Positions 8,861-18,101 of a DNA stretch of 64,000 nucleotides are shown here, in pieces (position 1 is the first letter of the stretch; each line of letters begins with the position of its first letter). Where the stretch lies: positions 1 to 64,000 of the IMG/VR virus record IMGVR_UViG_3300034062_003747; one strand, written 5' to 3'. This stretch comes from a virus. Both the position numbers and the translations under genes were made by a program. The notes beneath the pieces are model-generated. The model saw only the letters and a program-made list of their open reading frames with translations, was not told where the DNA came from and searched no databases.

Positions 8861-11800
8861 AACTTTACATAACTAAATCCATTTGTTTTTTTAATTTCTA
8901 TTAAACCATCCACCACATCTCTCATTGAGTCGATATGGGATATAATCATTACAAAATCGAATTGTGTCTTCAAATAAGTGAATAACATGAATAGAGATTG
9001 TAAGTTCTCACTATCTAATGTTCCGAACCCCTCATCTATAACTAGGAAGTTAGGACGAGGAAGGTTACATACATTGATTAAAGCCACCCTAATTGCAAGT
9101 CCAGAGATAAACCTCTCCATACCACTACACATCTCCAAAGACCACTTATTATCCCCGTATACGAGGTAAGCATTGATGTTTTTACCATCCATCTCTAATT
9201 GCATTCCAAACTCCACAATTTGTGCCAAAATGTTATTAACCTCACCCTCAATCATTGGTAGTGATTTTTCAATCAATTCATACGATACCCCATCTTTATT
9301 TAGGGCGTTAAGGTAATATTCGTATAATTTCGATTGTTCCTCTAAATCCTTAACCTCTTTGATTTTATCCTCTAATGTATCTCTTTGTGATTGTAGGGAT
9401 GAAACTCTACCATTTAATTCTAATAACTTTTTATTTGTTTTTGTAAACTGAGTCTTGTTAGTATCAAGGGTTTCTCTTACAAATTTGATTTCTTCCCTAA
9501 TTTCACCATTCTTTTTGATTTGTTCTTCATTCTTATAATACTCATCAATTAGTTTAATTTGTTCGGCAATTTGTGTTTGAACTCTGATTTCCTCAGTTTC
9601 GGATGTTGATAACTTGTTAATAAGTGAAGAAATTTCTCTATCAATTTTGGTTTCCTTTTCCTTAGTATCCGTTAAATTAACCCAATCTGTCTCATATGGG
9701 GTCAATGATGCAATCGTTAACTCTAACGCATCCTTTGTAGTATTTGCAGTAGTAATATATCCATTTACCTCATTTAACGTTGTTTCAACCTCATCTTTAC
9801 TTTGTAGGATTGTTTCCGAATTTTCCATACAAATATTACAATCTGGGTTATATTTGTGTAAATCCAAATGTTCTTTTTTATCAACCAAAGATGTATGCCA
9901 AATCCCTAATTTATCTAATTCATGCTTAGTATTACCTAAATCCGTTTTAGCAACCCCCAATTCGGTTATCTTTGTTTCTAACTCATCTTCGTTAAAACCA
10001 TCAATTATTTCCTCTAATTGTAATTGTAAAGCCTCTAATTTATCAATACGGTCTTGTGTAGCATTTTTAGTATCTAATATCTCAGTCTCCTTATCAGTAA
10101 GAATTTTCTTTCTTTTTTCTAATTCCTCTATTCCAATATTATCTGAGTTTAATTTAACAATTTTACCGTTTAAACGAATTAAATCCTTGTTTAAAGTTTC
10201 CTCTTCCGTTTTAATTCCACCCAATTCAATATCAACTAATTTGTATTCATTTGTTGTTTCTGTCAATTGAGTTTTAATTTCAGCTAACTTAGAGGTAAAA
10301 TCATCAGATTTGAATTTTTTGATTAAAGTGGCGTTATCTCTATTTTCATCTGCTGCAACTGTATATAGTTTATCAAAGATATCTACACCGATAAATTGAG
10401 AAAGTATTTCTTTTCTTTCTGATTGTGATTTATCAATGAATAAAGCATTGTTTCCTTGTAGAGAAAGGGAGGTTAGAACAAAATCCTCAAATTTACCTAA
10501 ATATCGTTCAATATTTTTATTCGTATCTCTACGTTGTTCACCATTTAATGAGGTAGTAACTCCGGCATCTTCTTTCCAAAAATTTACATTTACGGAAAGA
10601 TTAGTTCCCTTACGTGTCCATCGTGCACTACGTTCAATGAAGTAATCTACACCATCAATTTCAAAGTTAAATTTACAATAGAAATTATCTTTTTGATTAT
10701 TTAGAATATTTTTTGATGATGAACTCCTTGATGTTTTATCAAAGATACAAAATGAAAGGGCATCGAAAAGGGATGATTTACCACTTGCATTTGGTGCAAA
10801 TATACCAATCACTCCCTGTGCGTTTTCAAATCTAACTTTGTTACCTTCACCATATGAGAACATATTTGAGAACTCTAAAGTCTTAGGCACCCAAAGTATA
10901 TTTTCAGCCAATTCTGAATCATCAATTCGGTGATTCATCTCTTTATTGATTTCAGAAATTTTATCTAAATCAGAATCCTCTAATAGAAATTGTCTTTCTA
11001 AATAATCTCTAATCAATTGATTTTGAAAAGTTTCATCTTTTACATTACCAACAATATTTTTGTTTAATTTTGAATTTGTTTTTAATTGACCAATAGTATC
11101 CGTTCTTGTTACGGTCACCTCTGCAACATTAAATAATTCTTTAAGTTCAGTAATACGCAACTTCATTTCTGATGCTTCGGTATTAGTGAATCTTAATCTT
11201 AAACGTGGGTTCTTAGGTAATTTTGTATCAATCTCATCATATACCCATTGTGGTATCTGTCCGTTGACTACATCAATTGTAAGGAATCCATAATCATTAT
11301 GAAGATGGTGTTCGGTAAATGTACGAGTTGGAACATCCCATAATAAATACCCGTGATTCTCCAACATCTCTCCGTGATTTTGTTGAACCATTGAACCTGC
11401 ATATGCTACGTGTTCCCATCCTTCACCAAATGTTTGACGTTTGTGGATATCACCTAACATTGCCATATCAAATCCTTCAAACATATCGACGGTGAATGAA
11501 TTTGATGATACTACATAACCAATATCAGTTTGTGCTTTGTTTACCGGCCCGTGGAAAAGACAGATTTTGTTTTCACCCTCAATATCCTTAGCCAACGGCC
11601 AGTTTTCTTTTTTATCCAATATGGAATAAACAACAAAAGTAATATTGTTGTAATTGTAGACACCAGTATCGCGTAGATAATGGATGTGAGGATTGTTAAG
11701 ATTATCAATAATGGGCGTAAGAACATCTAGTCTATGGTTGTTGTTTAAGTTACAATCGTGGTTACCGGTTATTAAGAAAGTTTCTCTTAATTTTGAACAT

Positions 11801-12012
11801 TCGGTTAAAAACCAACTAATCTCTCTAATAAGTTCAGGAGACATCTCAGTTTTAGCATGAGCAATATCTCCTGCTAAATAAATAATAGAATCTTCAATTT
11901 TATCGTCTTCTACTTGTTTTAAAAACTTTTTGAATACTTCTTTGTATTCTTTGTGTCTTTGCAAATTTCTAATGTGTAAATCTGCTAAGTGATATATTTT
12001 GTTAATAATCAT
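8857..12012 (-). CDS. Mre11-Rad50 (SbcD-SbcC, gp47-gp46) fusion nuclease
   Basis: A single 1051-residue chain joins two proteins that are separate in T4. The N-terminal calcineurin-like nuclease has D11-x-H13, G48-D49, the GNHD motif at 83-86, H154 and GDIH at 187-190. The SMC-like ATPase follows, with Walker A at about 406-413 (PNASGKSS), a long coiled coil, a zinc-hook CNIC at C725 and C728, an SGMERF signature near 966 and Walker B D993-E994. The complex normally processes double-strand ends and hairpins and supports recombination-dependent replication. No frameshift or stop separates the halves, so the fusion is real in this sequence. It is the last gene of the primase transcript and is followed by a terminator. 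Confidence 0.95.
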   Translation of the reverse strand: MIINKIYHLADLHIRNLQRHKEYKEVFKKFLKQVEDDKIEDSIIYLAGDIAHAKTEMSPELIREISWFLTECSKLRETFLITGNHDCNLNNNHRLDVLTPIIDNLNNPHIHYLRDTGVYNYNNITFVVYSILDKKENWPLAKDIEGENKICLFHGPVNKAQTDIGYVVSSNSFTVDMFEGFDMAMLGDIHKRQTFGEGWEHVAYAGSMVQQNHGEMLENHGYLLWDVPTRTFTEHHLHNDYGFLTIDVVNGQIPQWVYDEIDTKLPKNPRLRLRFTNTEASEMKLRITELKELFNVAEVTVTRTDTIGQLKTNSKLNKNIVGNVKDETFQNQLIRDYLERQFLLEDSDLDKISEINKEMNHRIDDSELAENILWVPKTLEFSNMFSYGEGNKVRFENAQGVIGIFAPNASGKSSLFDALSFCIFDKTSRSSSSKNILNNQKDNFYCKFNFEIDGVDYFIERSARWTRKGTNLSVNVNFWKEDAGVTTSLNGEQRRDTNKNIERYLGKFEDFVLTSLSLQGNNALFIDKSQSERKEILSQFIGVDIFDKLYTVAADENRDNATLIKKFKSDDFTSKLAEIKTQLTETTNEYKLVDIELGGIKTEEETLNKDLIRLNGKIVKLNSDNIGIEELEKRKKILTDKETEILDTKNATQDRIDKLEALQLQLEEIIDGFNEDELETKITELGVAKTDLGNTKHELDKLGIWHTSLVDKKEHLDLHKYNPDCNICMENSETILQSKDEVETTLNEVNGYITTANTTKDALELTIASLTPYETDWVNLTDTKEKETKIDREISSLINKLSTSETEEIRVQTQIAEQIKLIDEYYKNEEQIKKNGEIREEIKFVRETLDTNKTQFTKTNKKLLELNGRVSSLQSQRDTLEDKIKEVKDLEEQSKLYEYYLNALNKDGVSYELIEKSLPMIEGEVNNILAQIVEFGMQLEMDGKNINAYLVYGDNKWSLEMCSGMERFISGLAIRVALINVCNLPRPNFLVIDEGFGTLDSENLQSLFMLFTYLKTQFDFVMIISHIDSMRDVVDGLIEIKKTNGFSYVKF

Positions 12013-12025
12013 AAATTAATTTAAG

Positions 12026-13162
12026 TTATAGTAACTTAGTGTTTGGTGGGGTTTTATATTTATTTAAATCATATTTAAATTCTGCATATTTTATTAAATT
12101 AAAATTTTTTTCTATATTTCTTATATTTGTCTGATAATAAGAAAATAGGTCATCCATAGTCATTTTATGAATAACATCTAAATTTTTTTTATATTGTTCT
12201 AATATACTACTGATATTAAATTTTGGAGTTATATCGAAAAGGTCTTCCGCTAACCAAAAACCACAATCTTTTAGGTATGAATTTAAATGAGTACTACCTA
12301 ATATTAGGGGTATGTTTTGTGATATAAACGGATTCCAACTTTTTTCACTTACATGAATTAACTCTTCCGTTAATATTTGCGTTTCTAATATACAACTAAC
12401 GTATGATGTCATAGTAATTGGTAATGGAGGTAATTCAACATTAACCGACCCCTGCATACTTCTTTCCATCGGTGTGTCCAATATTACTGGCAATTTATTT
12501 TTTTTAAATTCTAATAATTTTTTATTAATATCAGAATCATTATAATTACAATTAAATCCACTATATCCTAACCAGGAATCTGTGTCTAATCCTATATTAT
12601 AAACATATTTAAAAACTTCTAATCTTTCTACTTTATCTACCCCAATAATCATATTCATCTTTTTCTGACGTACATTATGTTTATATATTTGGGTGATGTA
12701 TTCTAAATGAGGCCAATATTCTTGTAATGGTACACGATATCTATAATAATTACAATTTAAATTATAAGTTGATGGGTCTATATTAATAGTTTGGAACTTA
12801 TTTGAAAAAATTGTGTAGTGTTCAGTATCCATATACTCCATCTGATTATCATCATCAAATATAATGATTTTACAATTATTATATTTTTTTGATAATTCTA
12901 CTATGGTTTCTAATGCTTTTGGTATACCATCATCATTACCAATATATTTTGTATCAAATACAACAACATCACCGGGTTGAGGATTTATTTTATCAAATTT
13001 TTCGATTAGTTTATCATAATAAGGGGGGTCACCAATTAACTTTTGTTCAATTTCCTCTTTATCATCAAATGAATGAAAAGTATATTCTTGTTTTGGATTT
13101 AAAATATCATACCATGCCGTATATGACCCTTTACCTATGTGTTGTGCTATAATATGAATCAT
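12026..13162 (-). CDS. Putative glycosyltransferase-like protein
   Basis: This 378-residue protein has no motif I can name with certainty. Its C-terminal third, with EELIHVSEKSWNPFISQNIP and LILGSTHLNSYLKDCGFW, has the layout seen in the donor-binding half of GT-B enzymes such as GT10-like transferases, where an SEK motif precedes a small hydrophobic helix and a proline turn. The same layout occurs in two genes at 55076-56332 and 63009-64000. The start overlaps the primase stop as ATGA, so it is coupled to a replication gene and expressed with it. That context is odd for a sugar enzyme and suggests a cargo gene. Confidence 0.5.
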   Translation of the reverse strand: MIHIIAQHIGKGSYTAWYDILNPKQEYTFHSFDDKEEIEQKLIGDPPYYDKLIEKFDKINPQPGDVVVFDTKYIGNDDGIPKALETIVELSKKYNNCKIIIFDDDNQMEYMDTEHYTIFSNKFQTINIDPSTYNLNCNYYRYRVPLQEYWPHLEYITQIYKHNVRQKKMNMIIGVDKVERLEVFKYVYNIGLDTDSWLGYSGFNCNYNDSDINKKLLEFKKNKLPVILDTPMERSMQGSVNVELPPLPITMTSYVSCILETQILTEELIHVSEKSWNPFISQNIPLILGSTHLNSYLKDCGFWLAEDLFDITPKFNISSILEQYKKNLDVIHKMTMDDLFSYYQTNIRNIEKNFNLIKYAEFKYDLNKYKTPPNTKLL

Positions 13163-14097
13163 AATTGATTTAATTTTTGAAGAATTATATCTTCGTAATT
13201 TGTTTCTATTTTATTTTTAATAATTTTATTTATTTCAGTAAACCCAATATCCGCTGCATCTTTACCAGATGGAATAATATTTTTTATTTGGAATCCTTGC
13301 TTTTGAAAATACATTGTATAGTATAAGGCTTGGTCTTGTGCATCGGTATCTAATAAAATGTTTAGATTACGAACACCTCTTTCATATATACTATCCATTA
13401 ATTTTTTGGGAATAAATTTTCCTAATATCGGAATAGCGTTTCTTCTAACCGCCATTGCATCAAAAGCACCTTCACAAATAGTAATGGGTTCGTTCCAATT
13501 AATTTGGTTTTCAAACATAATTACATTCTTTGAAACAGGCGGGTTTTTATATTTGTATGGTTCATCATCAAATACGGAACGTGCAATAAAGTAATTTAAT
13601 TTATTGTTTATATCATATGATGGTATAATAATTCTACCCGAATATAACCCACCATCACAATATCCAATATTATATTTAATAATATCTGAATTTCGTATTC
13701 CTCTTAGGGTTGCGTAGTGTCTTACCTTTTTATATATGGGTTTAAAACCAGTTGGTATTTCTGCTAACGATTTAAATTCTTTCGGTAATCGTAATTCAAT
13801 TTGGTCTTCCTCTATTTGAGATGATACGATATAATCATCACCATATATCTCATATACCTTACGAAGTTTAGAAACATCGACTTGTAATTTTTTAAGTAAT
13901 CCTTGTATTCTCTTACCCTTAGAATCACACACCCAACAATGCCATTGTTGTGTATCTAAATTCACTTGGAGTTTCTTTTTATGATGATGACAGAATGGAC
14001 AATAATGAGCCTGTTCATTTCCCTTTAAGGCCGACCCCGGTCCTAAGACATCATCTAAAATACTAACGATTGTTAATTTATCTGTGTTTGATACCAT
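13159..14097 (-). CDS. DNA primase, DnaG/gp61 type
   Basis: The 312-residue protein has an N-terminal zinc-binding domain with C33-x2-C36 and C54-x2-C57 (HYCPFC and HCWVC), then a Toprim domain with ICEGAFDA near residue 208 and the acidic LLDTDAQD near 249. This is the DnaG-type architecture: zinc ribbon for template recognition and Toprim for metal-dependent RNA primer synthesis. It is shorter than bacterial DnaG and lacks the C-terminal helicase-binding domain, as in T4 gp61. Two near-identical class I promoters lie in the 106 bases upstream, which implies strong early or middle expression. The stop overlaps the next gene as ATGA. Confidence 0.92.
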   Translation of the reverse strand: MVSNTDKLTIVSILDDVLGPGSALKGNEQAHYCPFCHHHKKKLQVNLDTQQWHCWVCDSKGKRIQGLLKKLQVDVSKLRKVYEIYGDDYIVSSQIEEDQIELRLPKEFKSLAEIPTGFKPIYKKVRHYATLRGIRNSDIIKYNIGYCDGGLYSGRIIIPSYDINNKLNYFIARSVFDDEPYKYKNPPVSKNVIMFENQINWNEPITICEGAFDAMAVRRNAIPILGKFIPKKLMDSIYERGVRNLNILLDTDAQDQALYYTMYFQKQGFQIKNIIPSGKDAADIGFTEINKIIKNKIETNYEDIILQKLNQL

Positions 14098-14120
14098 ATA
14101 TTATAACGCTACTAATATAG

Positions 14121-14152
14121 TAAAGATACGAAATAAATCTGATATTTCCAAA
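14121..14152 (-). promoter_or_regulatory. Class I promoter P2, upstream of primase
   Basis: Sense strand: TTTGG (14152-14148) and -7 box TATCTTTA (14128-14121), with 20 bases between TTTG and the -7 box. This fits the flavobacterial TTTG/TAnnTTTG pattern and is a tandem copy of P1. Confidence 0.75.
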
Positions 14153-14187
14153 TTTATGTACGTTTATTATATTTGCATTAAGTCTAA

Positions 14188-14219
14188 CAAAGATACGACA
14201 AATTTATGAGATTTCCAAA
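14188..14219 (-). promoter_or_regulatory. Class I promoter P1, upstream of primase
   Basis: Sense strand: TTTGG (14219-14215) and -7 box TATCTTTG (14195-14188), with a 20-base spacer. The TCG just before the -7 box and GAAAT after TTTG are shared with P2, so the pair looks like a duplication. Confidence 0.78.
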
Positions 14220-14608
14220 TCTCTTTTGAAGAATTTTCCCATTAAGTTCTCATTTAGAGATTTTTCATCTGCTAATACGTTGTTTGCAAATTGTTCTTGT
14301 AATTCGTAATATGTGAGGGCTTTCTTTGATTGACAAAATCGTAGGATTTCTTTGGTAATGGGTTCATTTGTCCATGTTTTAACAACATCATTTGATGAAC
14401 AATAATCTTGCCATTTCATTTCTTTGACAACTTTACGATTTCGTTTATACCCCTTTAATGGGGCTAGAGTTCTATGTGAGTATAAACTTTTTTTACCAAT
14501 ATAATATTGGCCGGTTATATTGTGGGTTATTTTATAAATAAAACCAATTGTACCTTCGGGCATTTCAGATATTTCTGATATAACTTTTTCTTTATATATC
14601 CAATTCAT
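14204..14608 (-). CDS. GIY-YIG nuclease-like protein
   Basis: The 134-residue protein carries GFIYKITHNITGQYYIGKK, the GIY-YIG strand pair (FIY for GIY, YIG exact), then an arginine (SHR) and the WQDYCSSN segment seen in phage members of the family. It is small, single-domain and lacks a visible DNA-binding tail, so a Seg-like homing or resolving nuclease is likely; the target is unknown. It overlaps the sulfotransferase gene by 17 bases. Promoter P1 begins inside its 3' end, so the primase transcript starts here. Confidence 0.78.
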   Translation of the reverse strand: MNWIYKEKVISEISEMPEGTIGFIYKITHNITGQYYIGKKSLYSHRTLAPLKGYKRNRKVVKEMKWQDYCSSNDVVKTWTNEPITKEILRFCQSKKALTYYELQEQFANNVLADEKSLNENLMGKFFKRDLEIS

Positions 14609-15164
14609 AATTAAAATTTTGAAAATCGTCTTTATATTTAGTTCTAACCCAATCTTTTATCCAATCTTCCCTATACAAAGATTTATAATATTTGTGTTGA
14701 TTTAAAGTTGGGTGTCTTTCGTATATAGAGTTTTTATTCAGATGTGGTATTCTAGGAGTAGGGTGTCCTAATTTTTGGAATAGGAAATTTACATCGTTTG
14801 AGTAATTTTCATACCTGCCTATAAAACTAATGTTTCGTTTTTCAGTTTTATTATTATTTACAAAAAATGTTTGAGGGAAATATAAGAAGTTGTATTCAAA
14901 AATAGATTTAATAAAATTACCAAAGGTTTTATTACACCCCATTCTCAATTCATGATGATACCACGATGCTAATCTTGTAAAAGGATTTCTAACAAATGTA
15001 AAAATAAAATAATCTTCAATATCTCCAAATGCGGATAAATCGTTATGTGTAGTTACAAACTCCGTTCCTTTAATTGTTGAGAGAATTTCACTAAGGGAGT
15101 TACCACCAGTTTTAGGTATATGAAGAAACGCCCACTTTTCGGAATGGTTTATTAATAACGCCAA
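14592..15164 (-). CDS. Sulfotransferase family 2-like protein
   Basis: The protein (about 190 residues) has both PAPS-binding signatures: the 5'-phosphosulfate loop FLHIPKTGGNSL at residues 13-24 and the 3'-phosphate motif FVRNPFTRLASWYH at 57-70, with S67 in the expected place. The family transfers sulfate from PAPS to carbohydrate hydroxyls. No ATG is available: the frame opens after a stop at 15171 and the first usable start is TTG at 15164, just ahead of the conserved core. The gene closes the tail module, so it could sulfate a host glycan or a virion glycan; that is inference. Confidence 0.82.
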   Translation of the reverse strand: MALLINHSEKWAFLHIPKTGGNSLSEILSTIKGTEFVTTHNDLSAFGDIEDYFIFTFVRNPFTRLASWYHHELRMGCNKTFGNFIKSIFEYNFLYFPQTFFVNNNKTEKRNISFIGRYENYSNDVNFLFQKLGHPTPRIPHLNKNSIYERHPTLNQHKYYKSLYREDWIKDWVRTKYKDDFQNFNYELDI

Positions 15165-15174
15165 ACGGATTTAT

Positions 15175-15357
15175 TTAAGGTTTAACGGTAGTAGAATACT
15201 TTGTATCTTTTAACTTACCACCTCTAGATTTAGCAAGTTTTGCTTCATCTACATTTGCTTTGAAAGATTTATCTTCAGAAAGAGGTGTCTTATCTTTAGA
15301 TTTATCTGCCAATTTAGCAAAATCAGAATTTTTATATAAGTCTAATATACTAGCCAT
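15175..15357 (-). CDS. Small charged hypothetical protein
   Basis: A 60-residue, Lys- and Asp-rich protein with no hydrophobic segment and no motif I recognise. The sequence looks largely disordered (many K, S, D and T). It starts six bases after the stop of the preceding 68-residue gene and is part of the late tail module, so it may be a minor virion or chaperone protein. The function is unknown. Confidence 0.65.
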   Translation of the reverse strand: MASILDLYKNSDFAKLADKSKDKTPLSEDKSFKANVDEAKLAKSRGGKLKDTKYSTTVKP

Positions 15358-15362
15358 ATTGA

Positions 15363-15569
15363 TTAATCCTCGTTATTTCTTTTTACAAATCTAACATTAT
15401 CACCATGTTGGTTGGTTAAATCTGTACGAACTTCTTCTTCTGCTGGATACCAGAAGTAAGCAAACTCTGGTGTATTTTCTTGATTTACAAACAATTGGTC
15501 TGCAGTTTCTTGAGAAATATTTTCTTCAATTATAGAATTATCTATCTTAATAATATTAAATGTTGCCAT
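15363..15569 (-). CDS. Small hypothetical protein in tail module
   Basis: A 68-residue acidic protein beginning MATFNIIKID, with a beta-rich start and a FAYFWYPAEEE segment near the middle. I do not recognise the family. A class II late promoter box lies 27 bases upstream of its ATG, so it heads a short late transcript with the 60-residue gene and the sulfotransferase. Confidence 0.68.
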   Translation of the reverse strand: MATFNIIKIDNSIIEENISQETADQLFVNQENTPEFAYFWYPAEEEVRTDLTNQHGDNVRFVKRNNED

Positions 15570-15596
15570 AGTATGTTTTTGGTTTTTTATTACTTA

Positions 15597-15606
15597 TATA
15601 AATATA
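15597..15606 (-). promoter_or_regulatory. Candidate late promoter box (class II)
   Basis: Sense TATATTTATA, 27 bases before the ATG at 15569. This copy alone also has a TTTG box 20 bases upstream (15630-15627), which may be chance because that box lies in the end of the neighbouring gene. Confidence 0.55.
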
Positions 15607-15618
15607 ACATTTTTATTT

Positions 15619-16749
15619 TTAAGTATCAAATCGAACTAAAAAGTTAAGATTGTAATCTGGTAAGTTTTTTATTGGTTTTGGTAATTTAGCAACAACTAAT
15701 AGATTATCATCATCATCGTATAATCCAATTGTAGTAATGTAGGTAGTTAAATAAGAACCATTCGGGTCAATTGAACCACTTGTATAGTAATCCTCCCACG
15801 AACCACTAACCGAACCATACGACCCGCTAAAAAACTCTCTACGGGATATATCTGATACCTCTTTTATTCTTTTAGTTCCTGCCGGGAATGAGTTGTTCAC
15901 TCCTGTTATTTCAACATCATATGAACCACTAACTAATACGTTAACTGCAGTTGGGTTTTGTGAATAATTAAATTCTCCGCTATTAGCAGAAATTAAAACT
16001 TCGGTTTCATATATTGTTTGAGTTGAACGATAATCTAATGAATATTCATCAAAAAGAATATCATCAGTCATAACAATTAATCCATCATCATAAAATACGT
16101 TACCATGTACTTTTGTTTTTATATCAGTATTATCAAACGTTAATTTAGCCGTAAAATTAATTTTATTATTTTGAAAATCAATTGCAATTATAAAATATTC
16201 ATCAGTATCTCCATTATAAATTAAAGTAGATGACCCATCATTTAAATCCATTGATACGACTTCGATATTATAAACACCGATTCCATCATTAATAGTTAAA
16301 TACCCAACCCCATTATTATCTAAATCAAGACTAACTAATGTATATGAATTACCAACTTCTCTAATAATACCATGTCCATCATCAACAAAATCTAATCCAC
16401 CTGCAGTCAATACAACACTTTGTTTTTTTATCTCCTCACCAAATCGATTTCTATCAATTGGTATTATCTGAAATGTATTAGGAAGTTTTCGTTCATATGC
16501 TAACTCTGCTAAATTTTCTGATGAACCAAATGTTGTAAATGCATTACCTTCTTGTGAATAGTATTTACTTTTTAATGAATTATATAAGGTATGAACAAAA
16601 TAACCTTCACTTTTGTCTGAGTTTTCATCAAATAAACCTGTTTCATTATATACCTTTATGATAGGATATTCTCCCTCATTAGTATTCCAAAGTTTATATA
16701 CATTGAAAGACCTTTTAGATATATTTGATTTGGGTATTGATTTAAACAT
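15619..16749 (-). CDS. Virion structural protein, tail-associated
   Basis: The 376-residue protein consists of beta-rich segments with repeated GSY, GSV and SGS turns and ends with TYITTIGLYDDDDNLLVVAK followed by PKPIKNL. The next gene upstream (16867-18084) ends with a closely similar domain, so the two share a C-terminal module and are partial paralogues. This ending is seen in structural proteins of T4-like phages from aquatic sources. An AAGGAA Shine-Dalgarno-like stretch precedes the ATG, and a good terminator lies just upstream. I infer a tail or baseplate role from position; the exact component is unknown. Confidence 0.78.
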   Translation of the reverse strand: MFKSIPKSNISKRSFNVYKLWNTNEGEYPIIKVYNETGLFDENSDKSEGYFVHTLYNSLKSKYYSQEGNAFTTFGSSENLAELAYERKLPNTFQIIPIDRNRFGEEIKKQSVVLTAGGLDFVDDGHGIIREVGNSYTLVSLDLDNNGVGYLTINDGIGVYNIEVVSMDLNDGSSTLIYNGDTDEYFIIAIDFQNNKINFTAKLTFDNTDIKTKVHGNVFYDDGLIVMTDDILFDEYSLDYRSTQTIYETEVLISANSGEFNYSQNPTAVNVLVSGSYDVEITGVNNSFPAGTKRIKEVSDISRREFFSGSYGSVSGSWEDYYTSGSIDPNGSYLTTYITTIGLYDDDDNLLVVAKLPKPIKNLPDYNLNFLVRFDT

Positions 16750-16784
16750 AGTGAATTCCTTACCTATATAAGTATTTTAATAAC

Positions 16785-16812
16785 TAAAAACCCAACTTTT
16801 TAGGGTTGGGTT
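16785..16812 (-). terminator. Rho-independent terminator between tail genes
   Basis: On the minus strand an 8-bp stem AACCCAAC/GTTGGGTT with an 8-base loop is followed by TTTTT. It lies between the stop of the 405-residue gene and the start of the 376-residue gene and splits the late module into two transcripts. Confidence 0.8.
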
Positions 16813-16866
16813 CTTTAAATATGTTATTTGGTTTTTGTTCTACGATACTCCCAAATAATTTTTTAA

Positions 16867-18084
16867 TTAGAAATCTAATTTAACCGCTATTAAAACTTCT
16901 TTATCAAACGATTTTGCAATCGGTTGTGAAGTTTTAGCAACTGCTAACATTTCGTTAGCATCGTTGTATAGACCAATTGTTGTAATATATGTTCTCGGGT
17001 CTCTTTCAAATGTTGATTCTTGAAAAGAACCATCAGATGAACCACTTGTAAATGTTGGATTATTTGTAAAATTAAATTCTCTATTTGTTGCTCTCACAAA
17101 GTAATGAGATGTAGAAACGTTTTCGGTTCTTCTTGCTTGAAAATCACCACCACCCTTTATTGCGTTGTACAATAAAAATTGATTTTTACCTTCATATGCA
17201 ACACCATCATAAATTGATTTTCCACCAACTGAACCACTATCTATTGATGTACCTATTTTTGAATGAATTGCTGTGGGATTTAATACAATAAGACCCTGGT
17301 CTGGGTAAAATAATCCAAATCCACGTCCATTACTATCATATCTACCATCAATCGTTGCTTCAGACTCTTGTCCTAAATTTAAAGAACCAGATACTACATA
17401 AAATAATCTACCTGCTTTACCAACGGTATCAGAGAATTTTTTACCACTATCATCTATAAAGGTAGTTATACCATTTGAGCCACTTAGGGATAATTCCCAG
17501 TTCCCCGCATCCATTGTTTCTTTATATCTAGCCCTTGCTACGTTAATAATGTAGATATCGTTTGAATTATGTAATCCTTCACCTGATGCTGAATCAAATG
17601 TGAAAAATTCATCCGTTTGGTCTAATAAAATAGAACGATATTGTGCATATGTTGCTTTTGTTGCTAGGGTTGAATCATCATCAATGTTTAATGAAACCGA
17701 ACCACTCGCATATTTGTGTCCATATGCTACAGCAAATTGAATATCATCCGAACCAGATTTATAAACATTTAAATAATAATTTGAACTTACTGCTACAGCT
17801 TGAGTTGAAGATGTTGCATAGGCAGTTAAACTTCCCGTATCACCACTCCAAAGACCAGTTGTTACAACTTCTACCTTACCTGTAATTTGGTCGAATTCGC
17901 CAAATCTTTTGTAAATACCGGTTGTAATTGAACCACCCTGTGCAGCTAATTTATCACCACCTGTCACATATTGGTTTATAAGATTTGATAATTGCTCGGT
18001 AGTTATATTTCCATTACTAGATTGCAAATATGCTGCTAATTCTGATGTTAAATTTACTCCTGCTTGTCCTGTAATTTGTGCCAT
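16867..18084 (-). CDS. Virion structural protein, tail-associated
   Basis: The 405-residue protein starts MAQITGQAGVNLTSEL and contains many beta turns with SGS and GSV. Its C-terminal domain (TYITTIGLYNDANEMLAVAK, then SQPIAKSF) matches the one in the neighbouring 15619-16749 product, suggesting duplication with divergence of the N-terminal parts. The GGAG stretch before the ATG is a weak ribosome site. It is followed by a terminator. I assign it as a structural component of the tail or baseplate by this shared module and by context, without naming a T4 counterpart. Confidence 0.8.
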   Translation of the reverse strand: MAQITGQAGVNLTSELAAYLQSSNGNITTEQLSNLINQYVTGGDKLAAQGGSITTGIYKRFGEFDQITGKVEVVTTGLWSGDTGSLTAYATSSTQAVAVSSNYYLNVYKSGSDDIQFAVAYGHKYASGSVSLNIDDDSTLATKATYAQYRSILLDQTDEFFTFDSASGEGLHNSNDIYIINVARARYKETMDAGNWELSLSGSNGITTFIDDSGKKFSDTVGKAGRLFYVVSGSLNLGQESEATIDGRYDSNGRGFGLFYPDQGLIVLNPTAIHSKIGTSIDSGSVGGKSIYDGVAYEGKNQFLLYNAIKGGGDFQARRTENVSTSHYFVRATNREFNFTNNPTFTSGSSDGSFQESTFERDPRTYITTIGLYNDANEMLAVAKTSQPIAKSFDKEVLIAVKLDF

Positions 18085-18101
18085 ATTATTTTATTCTCCG
18101 T

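Noticed and set aside
9614-10270. Open plus-strand frame of 218 codons
   Set aside because: It lies opposite the coiled-coil region of the Mre11-Rad50 fusion and is rich in Ser and Leu from reverse reading of Glu/Lys codons.
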